From Pomphorhynchus laevis (lineage: Eukaryota; Acanthocephala; Palaeacanthocephala; Echinorhynchida; Pomphorhynchidae), in contig WNNJ02002467.1 in NCBI GenBank assembly GCA_012934845.2, positions 1 through 64,000 on the forward strand: a DNA stretch of 64,000 bases, read 5' to 3'. A program made the position numbers and the translations under genes. Shown piece after piece: positions 42,076 to 54,042 of this stretch; position 1 is the first letter of the stretch, and the number at the start of each line of letters is the position of its first letter. The notes beneath the pieces were generated by a model. That model had not been told where the DNA came from and did no database searches. It worked only from the letters and a program-made list of their open reading frames with translations.

Positions 42076-42477
42076 GAAGATTGTAGTTTGATTGCTTTAC
42101 AATTGTATTTATGTAAGTAGTTAATAGGTATCAAGATAGTTTAATTATCCTTCTTGTTTGTAAGTAACTTTAATCAACAACTTTTATCAAGTGCTTGTAG
42201 GTATTTTGCTTGTATGTTATTTATTGTAATTTGCTAGAACACTTATAAATTTTCTTGTGTAGATATACATTGTTGTATATTACTTTCGGTAGGGGATTGT
42301 ATTCTAACGATCTACTAGAAACCTACCCTATGTGTGTGATCCGCTAGCTGGATCACTGTTTTTCATGCTGCCACTTACAATAAACGTTTTTTATTTAACT
42401 TGAATGCAGTTGTGAGCTTAAATTCTTCTGATTGTAGCACAATATTATTCTCACAGGTAATGTTCTTATTTTTGATA

Positions 42478-42552
42478 CAGTAGGACGCTACTAATCAGTA
42501 TGGGTGGGTCTCATCAGCTGCTGACCGAAACCTAAATTTCACGTTTAGACCC
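42478..42552 (-). ncRNA. Reordered hammerhead, H3c (decayed)
   Basis: Strand order as H3a. CTGATGA, GTC and stem I region kept, but GAAAC reads TAAAC and stem III has changes. Confidence 0.55.
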
Positions 42553-42874
42553 TTATTATCTGCTTACTCCGTACAGTGGACCTGATCGTCTTTAAACTAA
42601 GGACGTCTGTATCTTGATTCAACGTAACATCTACTTGGCTGGCTACTTCAGTGGTGTAGATAAACATTGTTGTATATAACTTTCGGTAGGTGATCGCATT
42701 CTAACGATCTATTAGAAACCTACCCTATGTGTGTGATCCGCTAGCCGGATCACTGTTTTTCATGTTATCACATACAATGAACGTTTTTAATTGAACTTGA
42801 ATGCATCTGTGAGCTTGAATTCTTCTGATTGTGGCACAATATTATCCTCACAGATATTGTTACGATTATTGATA

Positions 42875-42949
42875 CAGCAGGACGCTACTTTTCAGTCTGG
42901 GTGGGTCTCATCAGCTGCTGACCCAGACCTACATTTCACGTTTCGACCC
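42875..42949 (-). ncRNA. Reordered hammerhead, H3b, intact
   Basis: Minus strand: GGGTC, GAAA, stem III arms (GTCTGGGT / ACCCAGAC plus ACG/CGT at the base), 18-base apical loop CAGCAG-CTGATGA-GACCC, GTC (predicted cut between 42881 and 42880) and CTGCTG. Stems I and II are perfect. Confidence 0.65.
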
Positions 42950-43209
42950 TTATTATGTGCCTACTCGATACAGTGGAGCTGATCGTCTTTGAACTCAGGA
43001 CGTCTGTATCTTGATTCAACGTAAAATCTACTTGGCTGGCTACCCCAGTGGTGTAGATAAACTTTTGTATATTACTTTCGGTAGGGGATCGCATTCTAAC
43101 GATCTATTAGAAACCTACCCTATGTGTATAATCCGCTAGCCGGATCACTGTTTTTCATGCTGCCACTTTCAATAAATGTTTTTAATTTAACTTGAATGCA
43201 TCAGTGAGC

Positions 43210-43570
43210 TTAAATTCGTCCTATGTGTGTGATCGGGCTAGCGGATTACACACATAGGGTAGGTTTATAATAGATCGTTAGAATACGATCCCCTACCGAA
43301 AGTAATATACAACAATGTATATCTACACCACTAGAGCAGCCAGCGAAGTGAATGTATCGTTGAATTTTTATAATTCAACGATACAGCTCCACTGTACAGA
43401 TCAGCTCCACTGTACCGATTAAGCACATAATAAGGGTCGAAACGTGAAATGTAGGTCTGGGTCAGCAGCTGATGAGACCCACCCAGACTGATTAGTAGCG
43501 TCCTGCTGTATCAATAATCGGAACAATATATATGAGGATAATATTGTGCCCCACAATCGGATGTAGCTCG
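43210..43570 (+). repeat. H3 hammerhead repeat, inverted copy
   Basis: Nearly a full H3 unit in the opposite orientation, joined head-on to the array at about 43.21 kb. Contains an internal duplication of the ACAGCTCCACTGTAC word. Confidence 0.8.
43434..43508 (+). ncRNA. Reordered hammerhead, H3a, intact
   Basis: IIb GGGTC (43434-43438), GAAA (43439-43442), stem III: ACG/CGT at the base, a ten-by-ten internal loop, then GTCTGGGT (43455-43462) with ACCCAGAC (43481-43488). The apical loop (43463-43480) is exactly Ib CAGCAG, CTGATGA and IIa GACCC. GTC at 43500-43502 (predicted cut after 43502), Ia CTGCTG (43503-43508). Stem II 5 bp, stem I 6 bp, stem III 11 bp, all perfect. The same order as H2 with unrelated helix sequences. 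Confidence 0.65.
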
Positions 43571-44093
43571 TGGGTGAACAACAGAGATCGGGGCATGATA
43601 CTTATTCTCAAAATGAAATAATAATAGGGATAGATAATAAAGTAAGGAAATTTTGGAACATGCACGACATGATTCCCAGTCTTAATGAAAATCTTCTAAT
43701 GACAATGCCACGCAGTATTTCGGAGTTAGTTTAAAAGACTCTATACCGTATAGAGTCGCATTCTTCATTTAAAAAATAATAGTCTTAAAACTTACAAGAC
43801 GATTACGGATTTTGAAACTGGACAATGGCAATAGTGAAAAGATGGAAATATAAAGGATGAGATTTGTCGCGCATAAATAAACTTTAATAAGCGAGTGATA
43901 GAGAAACAAGTTAAATTTTCAAATGGTGGAACTAAATCAAATACAATAGAAGGAGGAACTGGTTATTGGCTGCAGCCAAGTGTATGAGCTGAGATGGTTT
44001 AGAAGGGCCATGAAGAAACTCAAAACGAAACACACTTCGAACCTTAGTATTGAAAATAAGACAAATTCAGTAGAAATACGTTAATTTTTACAC
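43571..44093. other. Spacer, no gene recognised
   Basis: AT-rich; may be the decayed upstream part of the LINE RT fragment that follows. Confidence 0.4.
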
Positions 44094-45130
44094 ATGCTGA
44101 ATCATTATATTAAAAATGAAGATAATAACATACTAAAGAGAGTCATAAATGTTAACTGGTCGAAATCAAAGAAAAGTTCAGATAATGATATATGCACATG
44201 CCAACCAGCGATAAGTTTGCTAAGAGATGATATGATCCAACATCTGGCCGAACTTGTGGTGGAAACGCCACTCGAACAATGACTGGATATAAATATAGGA
44301 AAAATTATCGTTATTCTAAAAAAGGTTAGATAAACAATGGTGAAGATACTAGACCGATCAAAATCTCTAGTCCGCTTGTAATGAATTACGAAAGGGCATT
44401 AACTGAACTATTATACGAGTACTACTAACATAACAACTTTCTTGGAAATTGGATCTGATGATTCAGAAGAAACAGAGGCACTATTGATGCGGTGCGAGCA
44501 TCGCAAGAATTTATTACTAGAGACCATGCATCTGTCATACTAATGTCACTTGATGTTCCGGCTGCTTTTGACAGTTTATCACATGATTCAGTTCGTAAAA
44601 CTTTGTTAAGAGGCAAAGTAAGTGAATCACTTGTTACTAGGATCTTAGCGGCATTAATTAGCAGACGGAATTTATTTTTTGGTGAAAATGATAACCTTAT
44701 GTTTATGGGCGAAGGCATTCCACAGGGCTCACCGCTTTCGTCGGTACTCTACATGATCGTCATTAGAAACATCTTTGAAAATTTAGGCTTGGGATCACGG
44801 TTGTTAGATACATTTTACGCGGATGACATAAACATATCTTTCAAAATCAGGAACCAGACAAAATCTGTAAATTTTAATAGCCATAGAATGCAAACTGCGT
44901 TAGAAGTCTTTGTCTCAAAAACAATAAAATAGATTCTCTGCTACAGTAAAAAAGATAGAGGATATCACGTTCGACTAATTTTTCTCCAGGAGTATTCCAG
45001 AGAAATAAGCTGCGAATCTTATGATCTTTTTACAAATCGGTTATCGCCAAAATACGATATGGCAAAAGCAAAGGAGCTGGCTAAAAAGGAGATTAAAACA
45101 CTCATACGAGCAATATGATTAGGCATCCAT
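44094..45130 (+). pseudogene. LINE reverse transcriptase fragment
   Basis: The clearest part is 44492-44932: VRASQEFITRDH-like region, VILMSLDVPAAFDSLSH (motif A), GEGIPQGSPLSSVLY (motif B) and TFYADDINIS (motif C). The style is that of I/Jockey-type RTs but unlike the two-ORF LINE at 54.6-58.4 kb. Upstream remains are in broken frames from about 44.1 kb, downstream ones (YDMAKAKELAKKEIKTLI) to about 45.1 kb. No endonuclease seen. Confidence 0.7.
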
Positions 45131-45699
45131 ATCATTACGAGCTTGAAATCAGCACTTATTTACATACGACCAACGCTTTATTAATTTGGTCGCAATAGAC
45201 CACCAGATCAGAGATAGTGCATTTTTTATTAAATATACGAAATAACATCTCTCATAGATCATAATTTAGAAAAAACTGTGTTCAATTCAGCTAATCCACT
45301 ATTTAAGCCAAGAAATAACCAATTTTTATTATGGTAAAATTCACCAAAAAGATAAATTATCGATCGTTGATTTTGAATGATGAGCAAAACAAAATGCTGA
45401 GATAATAAGTTGCATTGAAGAATTATAAAATCCATTCATCTGAAAGAGGCAGCAATTACGGAAAATTTTACCTTTTGGAAAGACCTATATGAAAAACCAA
45501 AAAGAGACAAATGGATTAGATCGTGAGACTGGCTACTTTTGTTCAGGATATATGTTAGTAATACAGACAGTCTTTATTTTAACTCCATATTATCGTGGTT
45601 TCTTAAAAAAATTTCTTAAAAAAATTTTGGTTTCTAATAAACATACACAAATTACAATTGAAATTCTTAGCTGCTAACTAACAACTACACATCAGTTTG
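45131..45699. other. AT-rich spacer before CR1-C
   Basis: Short frames only. The last 50 bases may already be CR1-C leader. Confidence 0.4.
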
Positions 45700-45870
45700 A
45701 ACTTTCTTGACTGCTTAATATACTACTTACACAATCGATTAAAATACACAGCAGTCGACTATACAACTACTACTTACAAGCTACTACTTACAATACACAA
45801 CTACTTACAATCAAGCCCAACGAACACACAAGCTTAAACACAATTATTCGATTACAACGAGCGAAGCGAG

Positions 45871-47382
45871 TTGACACAACAATCGATGGCAAGAACAAAG
45901 AAGACAGAAACGAAAAAATGCTTAGCAAGTCAGCAGATTAACGGTACTCGCAATCAGACTGTACCAAAATTAGCAAGCCCCTCCTCTGGGTATCAGCAAC
46001 GCGAGGTCTCTTGCAGAAGATCTGGATGCGACATATTGACAACTGTCAACGTTCCATCCTGTCTGACGAAATCGCTACTGTCTAGGGATTTTGTTTGTGG
46101 GTTCTGTGCCTCCGAATTGCTCTCCTTGTTGTTCAAGGGCCATTGTGACGAGCAAGTATCAATAAATGCTTTAAAGAGGAACGCAGATTCAAACAGTCAC
46201 AACGATGGGGAAGATCATAGTATTAACGAACCAGAACGGAGTTCAGAAGCGTTCAGACAGTCAAGCAGCTCGTCGTCAGGGATTGATGATGTTTCAACCA
46301 CTCCAAAATCATCTGAGATTGGAACCAATAATGCTATTCATGTACTCAATCATTCTCTCACGCAGCAGTCGAAATTAGAACTGAACGATCGTTCAATCAT
46401 ACCCTTCAATATCAATTCAACTCAATGCTTCGTTAGGGATGCATTGCATGAAACTAATGTGATGGATTACTCCTTCAAACAACTTCCTGTTTTGGATTAT
46501 ATTGTTTATCCCCATATATTGGACTCGAGCAGCGTCGGTCTTGATGTAGATGACAAATGTTCCGCCCTCAAGCATGCGAATGTTGATTTGTCAACTCCTG
46601 TTAACACTTCCTCGGGCAGTGATTGCTCTCAAAACTGTCCTCTAGGTAGTGATTGTAGTGAGCGTCCTTGTGCTTACCCGCAGCTACTGCATCCCCGCTG
46701 CAGTTTATGTGTTGCTCCTCTAGTAGCCCCGTTAATTGAGAGCGTTAAGGATCTTGCAAATGCTAGTCAGATTATAGTTAGGCCTATAGATAATCTACGA
46801 CAAATAGTTAGCCTTCCAAATAATAAACAACATGCGGTGATTCCTCCAAATCATCGACGGCCAACGATTGCCCCTGAGACTCATTCTTCATTAGTTCCGT
46901 CTGCTAGCCCTAAACAATTTAGCTCTAGACAATTTAACTCCAGAAGAGAGTTAAACGTTATCGTGAGCGGTGTTGAAGAATCTCTCAGTAACAATCCCCA
47001 AAGTAGACTGGATGACGATATTGTGCATCTTCGCGCAGTGTTTTCTAAGATTTTTCTCCAGAGCGATGTGGATGTTGCGAAGTGTCTTAAAGTTCGAAGA
47101 GTTTTTCGTCTAGGCAAGAAACTTTCAGATAGACCTAGACTTTTAAAAGTTGTTCTAGACTCAAAAGATCATGTTGACTTCCTACTCAAGCATGCATTTA
47201 GATTATCGCGCTCTGATTTTCATATACTCCGTGATTTATCTCCTGCAGATCGTTTGAGAAGACACGAGGCTTTCAACGAGCTGCATCGACGGCTGGAAAG
47301 TGGTGAGGGCAACCTATGTGTCCGGAATTTTCGGGTGGTCAAGTGGCGTCCGACTGTCCGGTGGCATCCCTTACTTCTGTAG
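45871..47382 (+). CDS. CR1-C ORF1, gag-like RNA-binding protein, intact
   Basis: 503 codons from ATG 45871; a second ATG at 45886 (MARTKKTETKK) may be the real start. Domains: basic N-terminus; zinc-like Cys motif CRRSGCDILTTV (about residue 50) with CGFCASELL (about 75); a long Ser/Asn/Asp-rich linker; C-terminal core from about residue 365 (LNVIVSGVEESLS, DDIVHLRAVFSKIF, RRVFRLGKKLSDRP, RLLKVVLDSKDHV, FHILRDLSPADRLRR, CVRNFRVVKWRP). The same core occurs in CR1-A, CR1-B and the L2-like ORF1. Its last 67 bases overlap the start of ORF2. The protein should bind element RNA in the retrotransposition particle. Confidence 0.85.
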   Translation: MTQQSMARTKKTETKKCLASQQINGTRNQTVPKLASPSSGYQQREVSCRRSGCDILTTVNVPSCLTKSLLSRDFVCGFCASELLSLLFKGHCDEQVSINALKRNADSNSHNDGEDHSINEPERSSEAFRQSSSSSSGIDDVSTTPKSSEIGTNNAIHVLNHSLTQQSKLELNDRSIIPFNINSTQCFVRDALHETNVMDYSFKQLPVLDYIVYPHILDSSSVGLDVDDKCSALKHANVDLSTPVNTSSGSDCSQNCPLGSDCSERPCAYPQLLHPRCSLCVAPLVAPLIESVKDLANASQIIVRPIDNLRQIVSLPNNKQHAVIPPNHRRPTIAPETHSSLVPSASPKQFSSRQFNSRRELNVIVSGVEESLSNNPQSRLDDDIVHLRAVFSKIFLQSDVDVAKCLKVRRVFRLGKKLSDRPRLLKVVLDSKDHVDFLLKHAFRLSRSDFHILRDLSPADRLRRHEAFNELHRRLESGEGNLCVRNFRVVKWRPTVRWHPLLL

Positions 47383-50256
47383 AGTCAGACCTCTTTAGTA
47401 GTGATGGTTCGTGTGTAGGAAAACTAGTAGACTTCGATAGTGTCACCGAGCGTGTCAAATTTTCCCATTATACGAACATTTTTGTCGGTTATTCAAATGT
47501 TCGTAGTCTCCTGGCTCAGTTCTCGGAAATTAAATTCATAGTTGCTTCGAAACGTTTTGATGTATTTTGTATAACCGAAACATGGCTACATTCTGACATT
47601 TCGGATGACTTGCTGCCATCCCTAACTATTTTCTAATACGTACGGATCGCTCATGTGGTAAACGTGGAGGTGGGGTAGCCGCCTATGTGCGAAATAGTCT
47701 CCTGGTATCGAATATCTCGGCTTTTCGCGACGATATTGGTTATTCCTTTGAAGGTCTTGCTTTTACACTGGGAAATGGTCAACGATCCCGATTCTGCGTC
47801 CTTTACCGTTCTCCGTCCTATGAATTAAGATTTGACTATCTTAAACCACATTTGCTGAATTTATCTTCGTATCCTCTGATTTTGCTCCTAGGTGACTTCA
47901 ATATCCCCCAAATAGACTGGAAAAATAGTCATTCACGACCAATTCACGGAATTGGGAAAGTACTGAGTGACTTTCTGTTACTCGAGATGCTACTAGTTCA
48001 ACATATTAAAGAACCTACTTGTGTGACAGGGAAGATTCTATACTCTATTTGGTCTTTACTAAGTGTTTGGGTGACGTTTCAGGTGTTCGTTATGACGCAC
48101 CAATTGGCAATAGCGATCACTGTGTACTCTCTATGCGACTGTCGCTGTTCAACAGGGCCTCACAAAACTCTAATTTTAAAAAACGTTGTTGGGTAGGTGT
48201 TGATGCTAGTCAACTAGCTGCAAGCTTCCCAAAAGGTATCTGTGATAGTCTTCGTATCCACTTCGGTTTGGAGGTTCCTGTAGTCTTTGATCTGCTCCAT
48301 GATGAATTGATGCGAATTTCTGATATCTTTGCTCCGCTACGTGCCTGCAAGTCTAAGCATGGACATCCTCCTTGGTTCGACAGAGAGCTTCTTGATGCCA
48401 TAAGATCCCGCAACAAATTGTGGCACGAATTTAGGCGTTCTCCTGCTTCAAAACGTGCCTACATCGACTCTCGGAACTTATGCAATCGGCTAAAATTTCA
48501 GAAACGCTATTCGTACGAATATAGTATCGCCAGGGATGCATCTTTGAATCCTAGGAGGCTTTGGTCTTATGCAAAAAACAACAGAACACTTGTCGCCACA
48601 ATTAGCTCAATCCAAACGCCAACTGAAACTATGACCAATCCGTCTCTAATCGCCCAACATTTAGCTGATGGCTTCTTGGTACAGGCTTTGACCTCTAACA
48701 AACTGCATGACTTTAGTTGGAAGTATGTTCCGGTTGCTCATCGGTGTTGTGTTCGTCCACTCAGAGTGGATGAGGTGTTGAACGAGGTTATGAAGCTCGA
48801 TTCGTTTACATCTCCGGGACCAGACAATATTGCCCCCTTCCTCGTCAAATCCCTAGCGAACGAACTGAGCAATGATTTAACTATGTTCTTCAGATACAGC
48901 TTAGACACATCTTGGATTCCTGACAGTTGGAAGTGTGCAATTGTGGTGCCTATTCCCAAAAAGCATCCTGCTAGCTTTTGCGCGGACTTTCGGCCCATTA
49001 GCTTAACTAGCGTATTCTGCAAACTTTTAGAAAGAATCATTGCTAGTAGAATCAGGGATCATTTGGATCGTAATCACATATTGGTTGAATCTCAACATGG
49101 TTTCAGGATCGGACGTTCATGCCTTACTAACCTACTAACTGCGCGTGAAAAATGGGCTGATGCTCTGGGGGCTGGGTTTCAGGTTCATACAGTATTCCTT
49201 GATTTTTCGAAAGCTTTTGATAGGGTACCACACGACGGCATAGTGTCTTTACTGTATCACTATGGACTTCATTCATATATTTGTGAGTGGGTCAGGGAAT
49301 TTCTATCGAATAGGTCTTTCCGAGTTTGTGTGGGGTGTGTTTTCTTATTCGGTAAATATTAATTCTGGCGTACCGCAGGGAACAGTCCTTGGCCCACTGC
49401 TCTTTATAATCTTCATTAATGATCTGCTACTCCGCTTATCATGCTCTCATCTAGCGTTTGCAGACGATCTAAAGATTTGGTCGATCATTAGAAGTCCTGC
49501 TGATCGAGTATCGTTACAAAATGATCTAAACTCCCTGATCAAGTGGTGCGATTCTACCGGACTACGGTTGAATGTTGATAAATGTGTCCTCATGCAACTA
49601 GGTCGCCCTATTGAAACTCTAAGGTACTTTATTGGAGATATGGTCTTAAAGGTAGTGTCTCATCATAAGGATTTAGGGATTATTGTCCATAGATCCTTGA
49701 AAACAAAGTTGAACACCGACTTCTTTCTAGGTAAAGCTACTAGGACGTTATATTGTATTAAAAACGCATTCCCCAGGTTAAGCTGTCATATGTTCAAGAG
49801 ATTATTCATCTCCATCGTCAGGCCACACTTGGAGTACTGCATTCAGGCTTGTTTCCCTGTCACTAAGCAAGAACTATTAGACCTGGAGTCTATTCTTAGG
49901 CGCGGATCGAGGCTCTGTATTGGCTTAAGTGGTATTGCCTATTATGTACGTCTAAGTCGTATTGGGATGTTGTCGGTACGTGAGAGGTTCATATCCTTGG
50001 AAATGCTATGTCTATGGCATATGTCGAATGATGTGGTAGGTTATCCCACCGATGTAATCACTAGGCGGGTAGATCAGTTGCGGGGACATAGCAGAGTCTT
50101 GTATAAATTTGGATTTGGCAGATTACCAAAAGTGTATAGACTCTCAAGGAGAGGAATTAACATGTGGAATTCGTTGCCTGAGGAAGTCGTTGCAGCCCCC
50201 AGTTTGAGAACGTTTCAATCACGATGCTACAAATGGCTACATGAAAAATGCGGCCA
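47316..50256 (+). pseudogene. CR1-C ORF2: endonuclease + RT, three frame changes
   Basis: Endonuclease: GYSNVRSLLAQF, FCITETWLHSD, GGGVAAYVRN, VLYRSPSYE, LLLGDFNIPQIDW, GNSDHCVLSM. RT: CAIVVPIPKKHP, DFRPISLTSVFCKLLER, VFLDFSKAFDRVPHD (motif A), GVPQGTVLGPLLF (motif B), AFADDLKIW (motif C), LRLNVDKC, then a C-terminal domain (CLWHMSNDV, RRGINMWNSLPEEVVAAPSL) and WLHEKCGH at the gypsy insertion. The frame changes near 47.64 kb, between 48.0 and 48.2 kb, and near 49.35 kb. All catalytic residues are present. Confidence 0.85.
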
Positions 50257-50377
50257 TGTCGTAATGTAAACGAAGTCTAAACCAAAGAGGTTTTATTTAT
50301 CAATCTAGAAAACAATCAGTTTATAAAAACAGTTATAGATACTCATGTCAATTAGAGATTATTGACTATATACCACA
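50257..50377 (-). repeat. Gypsy 3' LTR, 121 bp
   Basis: TGTCGTAATG ... TATATACCACA on the plus strand; begins TGTGG and ends ACA in element orientation. Same sequence as 54043-54163. Very short for a gypsy LTR. Confidence 0.9.
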
Positions 50378-53300
50378 TTCTTCCCCTACATAATAGTTTG
50401 AAAGATAAGCAGGTTGACCTCGCTGTCCTTTACTTCTTCGTACCTCGTTGTTAGATTGGTTGACTTGAGTAGTAATCGTCTGCCTATCCAAATTCAAGTT
50501 TGATTGGGTTGATGTAGCTTCTTCGTTGCTATTTCCGTCCATTGCTTGGGAGGAGGCTTCCTCAAAGTTTGATAAGTTAAGATCTTGGCTTATGGTTGTC
50601 GTTGTTGGATGTAGGAATTCCTTTTGATTAGTATTGTTTGACTCTGCTAATGTCGTTCCATCTTCTGGCCCGGACCGCGACAATGATAGTTGATCCTCAG
50701 GGCAAGGTGCTAAGTCCCGCGTTGAAACCGTGGAAACGTGCCCACTTTTTAGTTGTATTCTAGCGTAGTGCTGATTCGATTCTAGCAACAGTGCTTCTTG
50801 TACCACATTGTCTCCTTTATTACGACAACGAACCAGAACCGGCCCCAAATTTAAAAGCCAACTTGGTAGCGAACGGCCTGTTGAAGATCCTCGGTCGTAC
50901 TTGAACATACGTTCATGAGGCGTTGCGTTGGTAGATGTACACAGCAAACACCGAATTGAGTTCAGCACAGAAGGCAAAACTGACGCCCAAGACTGTATTG
51001 GTAATTTCGCATCCAACACCGATAACTGAATTCCACGCCATATCGTTCCATTTAATCGCTCACATTGGCCATTGCCCCGCGGATTGTAAGAAGAAGTTTG
51101 GCTTGTAGCAATCCCAAGTGAAGATGTAAACACTTTGAATTCGCGTGACACAAAAGCGCTTCCTCGGTCTGAGTGCAAATATTTCGGTGTCCCAAAAAGG
51201 TAGAAAAGCTGCTTTAAGCATGTTATAACTGATTCGGCAGAAGTATCGCAACACGGAAATGCCCACGGAAACCTTGAAAACTCATCGACGACCGTCAGTA
51301 TATATTTTGCGTTTGTTTTACTGGGAAGTGGACCCTTGAAGTCGATTGACAAACGTTCAAACGGTTGAAGTGATTTGATTAAGACGCTGGTGGGAGGACG
51401 ATAGAATCTCGGCTTTATCTTTGCACACGTTGAACAAGAGTTTACAACTTCCCGTATATCACTTAAAGAAAATGGCAAATTCTTCGCCCTGACATAATGC
51501 CACAATCTTGTCTGACCAGGATGACATAGTGAACGGTGTAATTTTATTAAGTCGGATTGAGAAGTCGTTACGCCGGAACATGCTAGTCGTGATAAAGCGT
51601 CCGCTGCTACGTTGTCAACGCCGGGACGATAAATGATCTCAAAGCGAAATTGGGATAACTCTAATCGCCAGCGTTCAATTTTTTCATTTTTTATCCTATT
51701 CGAATGTGAAGACATCATATAAGCAACTGATCTTTGATCTGTAATAACTCGAAATGGACGTCCAATGAGGTAGTGACGCCATTCTTTAAGAGCTTCAATT
51801 ATTGCCAGAGCTTCTAATTCAATCGCTGGATTGCGCTTTTCATGTTTGGACAGTACTCGCGAAAAAAACTGGTCTACCACGCTGGCTCAAGGTAGCCGCT
51901 ATCGCTACTTTTGATGCATCTGTCTCTACTTCAAACGGTAAATTTTCATCTATACACGAACGGCAGGCACACATTAAAGCTGATTTTATATCCTTCAAGC
52001 TCTTCGATTCATCCATGGGAAAATTTATCTCTGTAGCAAAATCTCGAGCGCGGTGCGCAAAACCAGGTATCCAGCGACAATAGTAAGTTAACAACCCCCG
52101 CAGATGGGAATGTTCGGTTGCATCCGTCGGATTCTTGAGCTCGAAGATTGGTCTAGTTCGTCGTGGGTCGGGCTTAATCATTCCGTTCTCAATACACTGT
52201 CCCAAAACGCTTATTGACTCGGATGCGAACACACTCTTGGTTTCGTTTAATGTTAGATGGTATTTTCTTGCCATGGCTAAGAATTTCTGGAGGTTTGCGT
52301 TATGCTCTTCCCTATTCTTTCCTGCAATTAAAATGTCGTCGAGATACGAAAAGACACCAGACAATGCTTCTCTGTCAATTAAACTATTCATGATGCGCTG
52401 GAACACTGCTACACCGTTTGTGAGCCCGAAAGGCACTCGTTTGTATTGATAAAGGCCTCCAGCAGCCTCGAAAGAGGTGAACTCTTTTTCGGATTGTAAA
52501 ATAGGTAGTTGATTGTAGGCATCTTTCATATCCACGCATGAGAATATTCGATAGTTCGAAAGCTTGTCTATTAAATCATCCGTTCGTGGCAAGGGAAATG
52601 CGTCGAGCAATGTGAATCGATTGATCGTCCGTGAATAGTCGATCACCATTCTTTGTTTTCCCTGAGAATTTGTAACAATGAGTGCTTGTGCCCTCCAGGG
52701 GGATGAACTTGGTTCTATGATGCCGTTTTCGAGAAGTCGCTTTACTTCTGATTTAATAAATGCGTCCTGACTAGGAGTTCGTCGACAAGATTTTGTTTGC
52801 AATGGACGAATATCGATACTCCTATGTTCAAATAACGGATGTGGTTCAACATGCCTTGCTTCCAGGGCCCCAATAACAATCGGTGCATGCATTCCTCCAA
52901 ACTCCAGTGCAAGATGCTTGAAACGCCTGAGAAAAGGATGGCCCAAAATTACATCAGCACAAAGGTTGTCTAGAACAAAACACTTGACACCATAATATTT
53001 TTCGCCCATTAGCTCCAAATCGAGAGCAACTGTTTCCCTCAAAACGCTTTGAAAAGAAGACGATGCCATCCGAGCAATTTCGTAACACTTAGTAGTTGAC
53101 CGTTTACAACGTTTTATCATGTTTGACGATATAAAATTTGAACTGCTACCAGTATCTATCAGAGCATTCATTTTGATACCGTAAGCCATTATAGAAACCA
53201 TGGCGTTCTTGAGACCCGGAGAAGAAAGCTGTGAAATTTGAGCAATCTCTATTGAATTCAAGTCAATCGAATTGCGCTTCCTGGACATGCACATTTTGGC

Positions 53301-54042
53301 AAAATGACCGACTTTTTGACACGATCGGCATTTAACTTTTAGCGCCGGGCATTGGGCTCGAGGATGTTTTGCATTTCCACAGAAGAAACAAGATTGACGG
53401 GTAGCATTAACTTGAATTGCCGGAGAGTCGTCCGTCATATTTTCACTACTAGCTGCAACATTAATAGGATCCATAATTTGCACAGGTTGACAAGAGTACG
53501 AGTTAGCTTGTAATTCGGCCTGTTCAAGCGATCGAGCAGCTTGATAAGCGTCGTCCAGCGAAAGCTTTGACCGCTCCAATAAACGTTGACGGATGCTCGA
53601 AGAAGCCAACCCTCGAATAAACGAATCGCGAACGTACTCATCGTGATAACGCTTCGCATTTACATCCTCAAAATCACATGATTTTGCTAAATGCAGTAGT
53701 TAATGTAGAAACTGATCAATGGTTTGTGGATAAGCTTGCTTGTACGTTGACAAAACGTGTCGTTGAAACACCGCATTGCGCGGCTTTACGAACAAAGCCT
53801 CTAGAGCAAGCATTGCATCTGCAAATATTTCGGTAGACTCGATGTATCGAAACAGATCTGCACTGATCAGGTTCGTTAATAGTGGCATTTTATGCTCTTC
53901 TCTAAGATCGGGAATACAAGAAAGAAACGCATTTAATCGAGTTTTCCAATGCCTCCACTGTGTTTCTGAATCCGTCGAATCCTTTGACAATGAAAGCACA
54001 TCTGGTTTCAACAGCTTGTCCATAACAAATTGATAAATACAT

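Larger units (their letters stand above)
37729..42256 (-). mobile_element. L2-like LINE, nearly full length
   Basis: Minus-strand element with 5' UTR (about 42256-41888), ORF1, ORF2, a short 3' UTR with a GCGTGC-GCTG-GCACGC hairpin, AATAAA and an A-rich end (T-run on this strand's complement). It is inserted in an H3 unit: GTGTA is present at both ends (37724-37728 and 42257-42261). Only a few lesions, so fairly young. Four truncated copies of its 3' end occur in the window in all, counting this one. Confidence 0.9.
42257..43209 (-). repeat. H3 hammerhead tandem array, about 396-bp unit
   Basis: ACTTTCGGTAGG recurs at 42282, 42679 and 43074 (spacing 397 and 395). Two complete units and the start of a third, all with the hammerhead on the minus strand. 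Each unit also has AATGAACGTTTTTAATTGAA-like and CTAGCCGGATCACTG words. Coding capacity none. Together with 37495-37728 this was one array before the L2 insertion. Confidence 0.85.

Noticed and set aside
42257-43570. CRISPR-like array suspicion for the regular repeats
   Set aside because: The units are about 396 bp with ribozyme content in a eukaryotic transposon setting; there are no short repeats with unique spacers.
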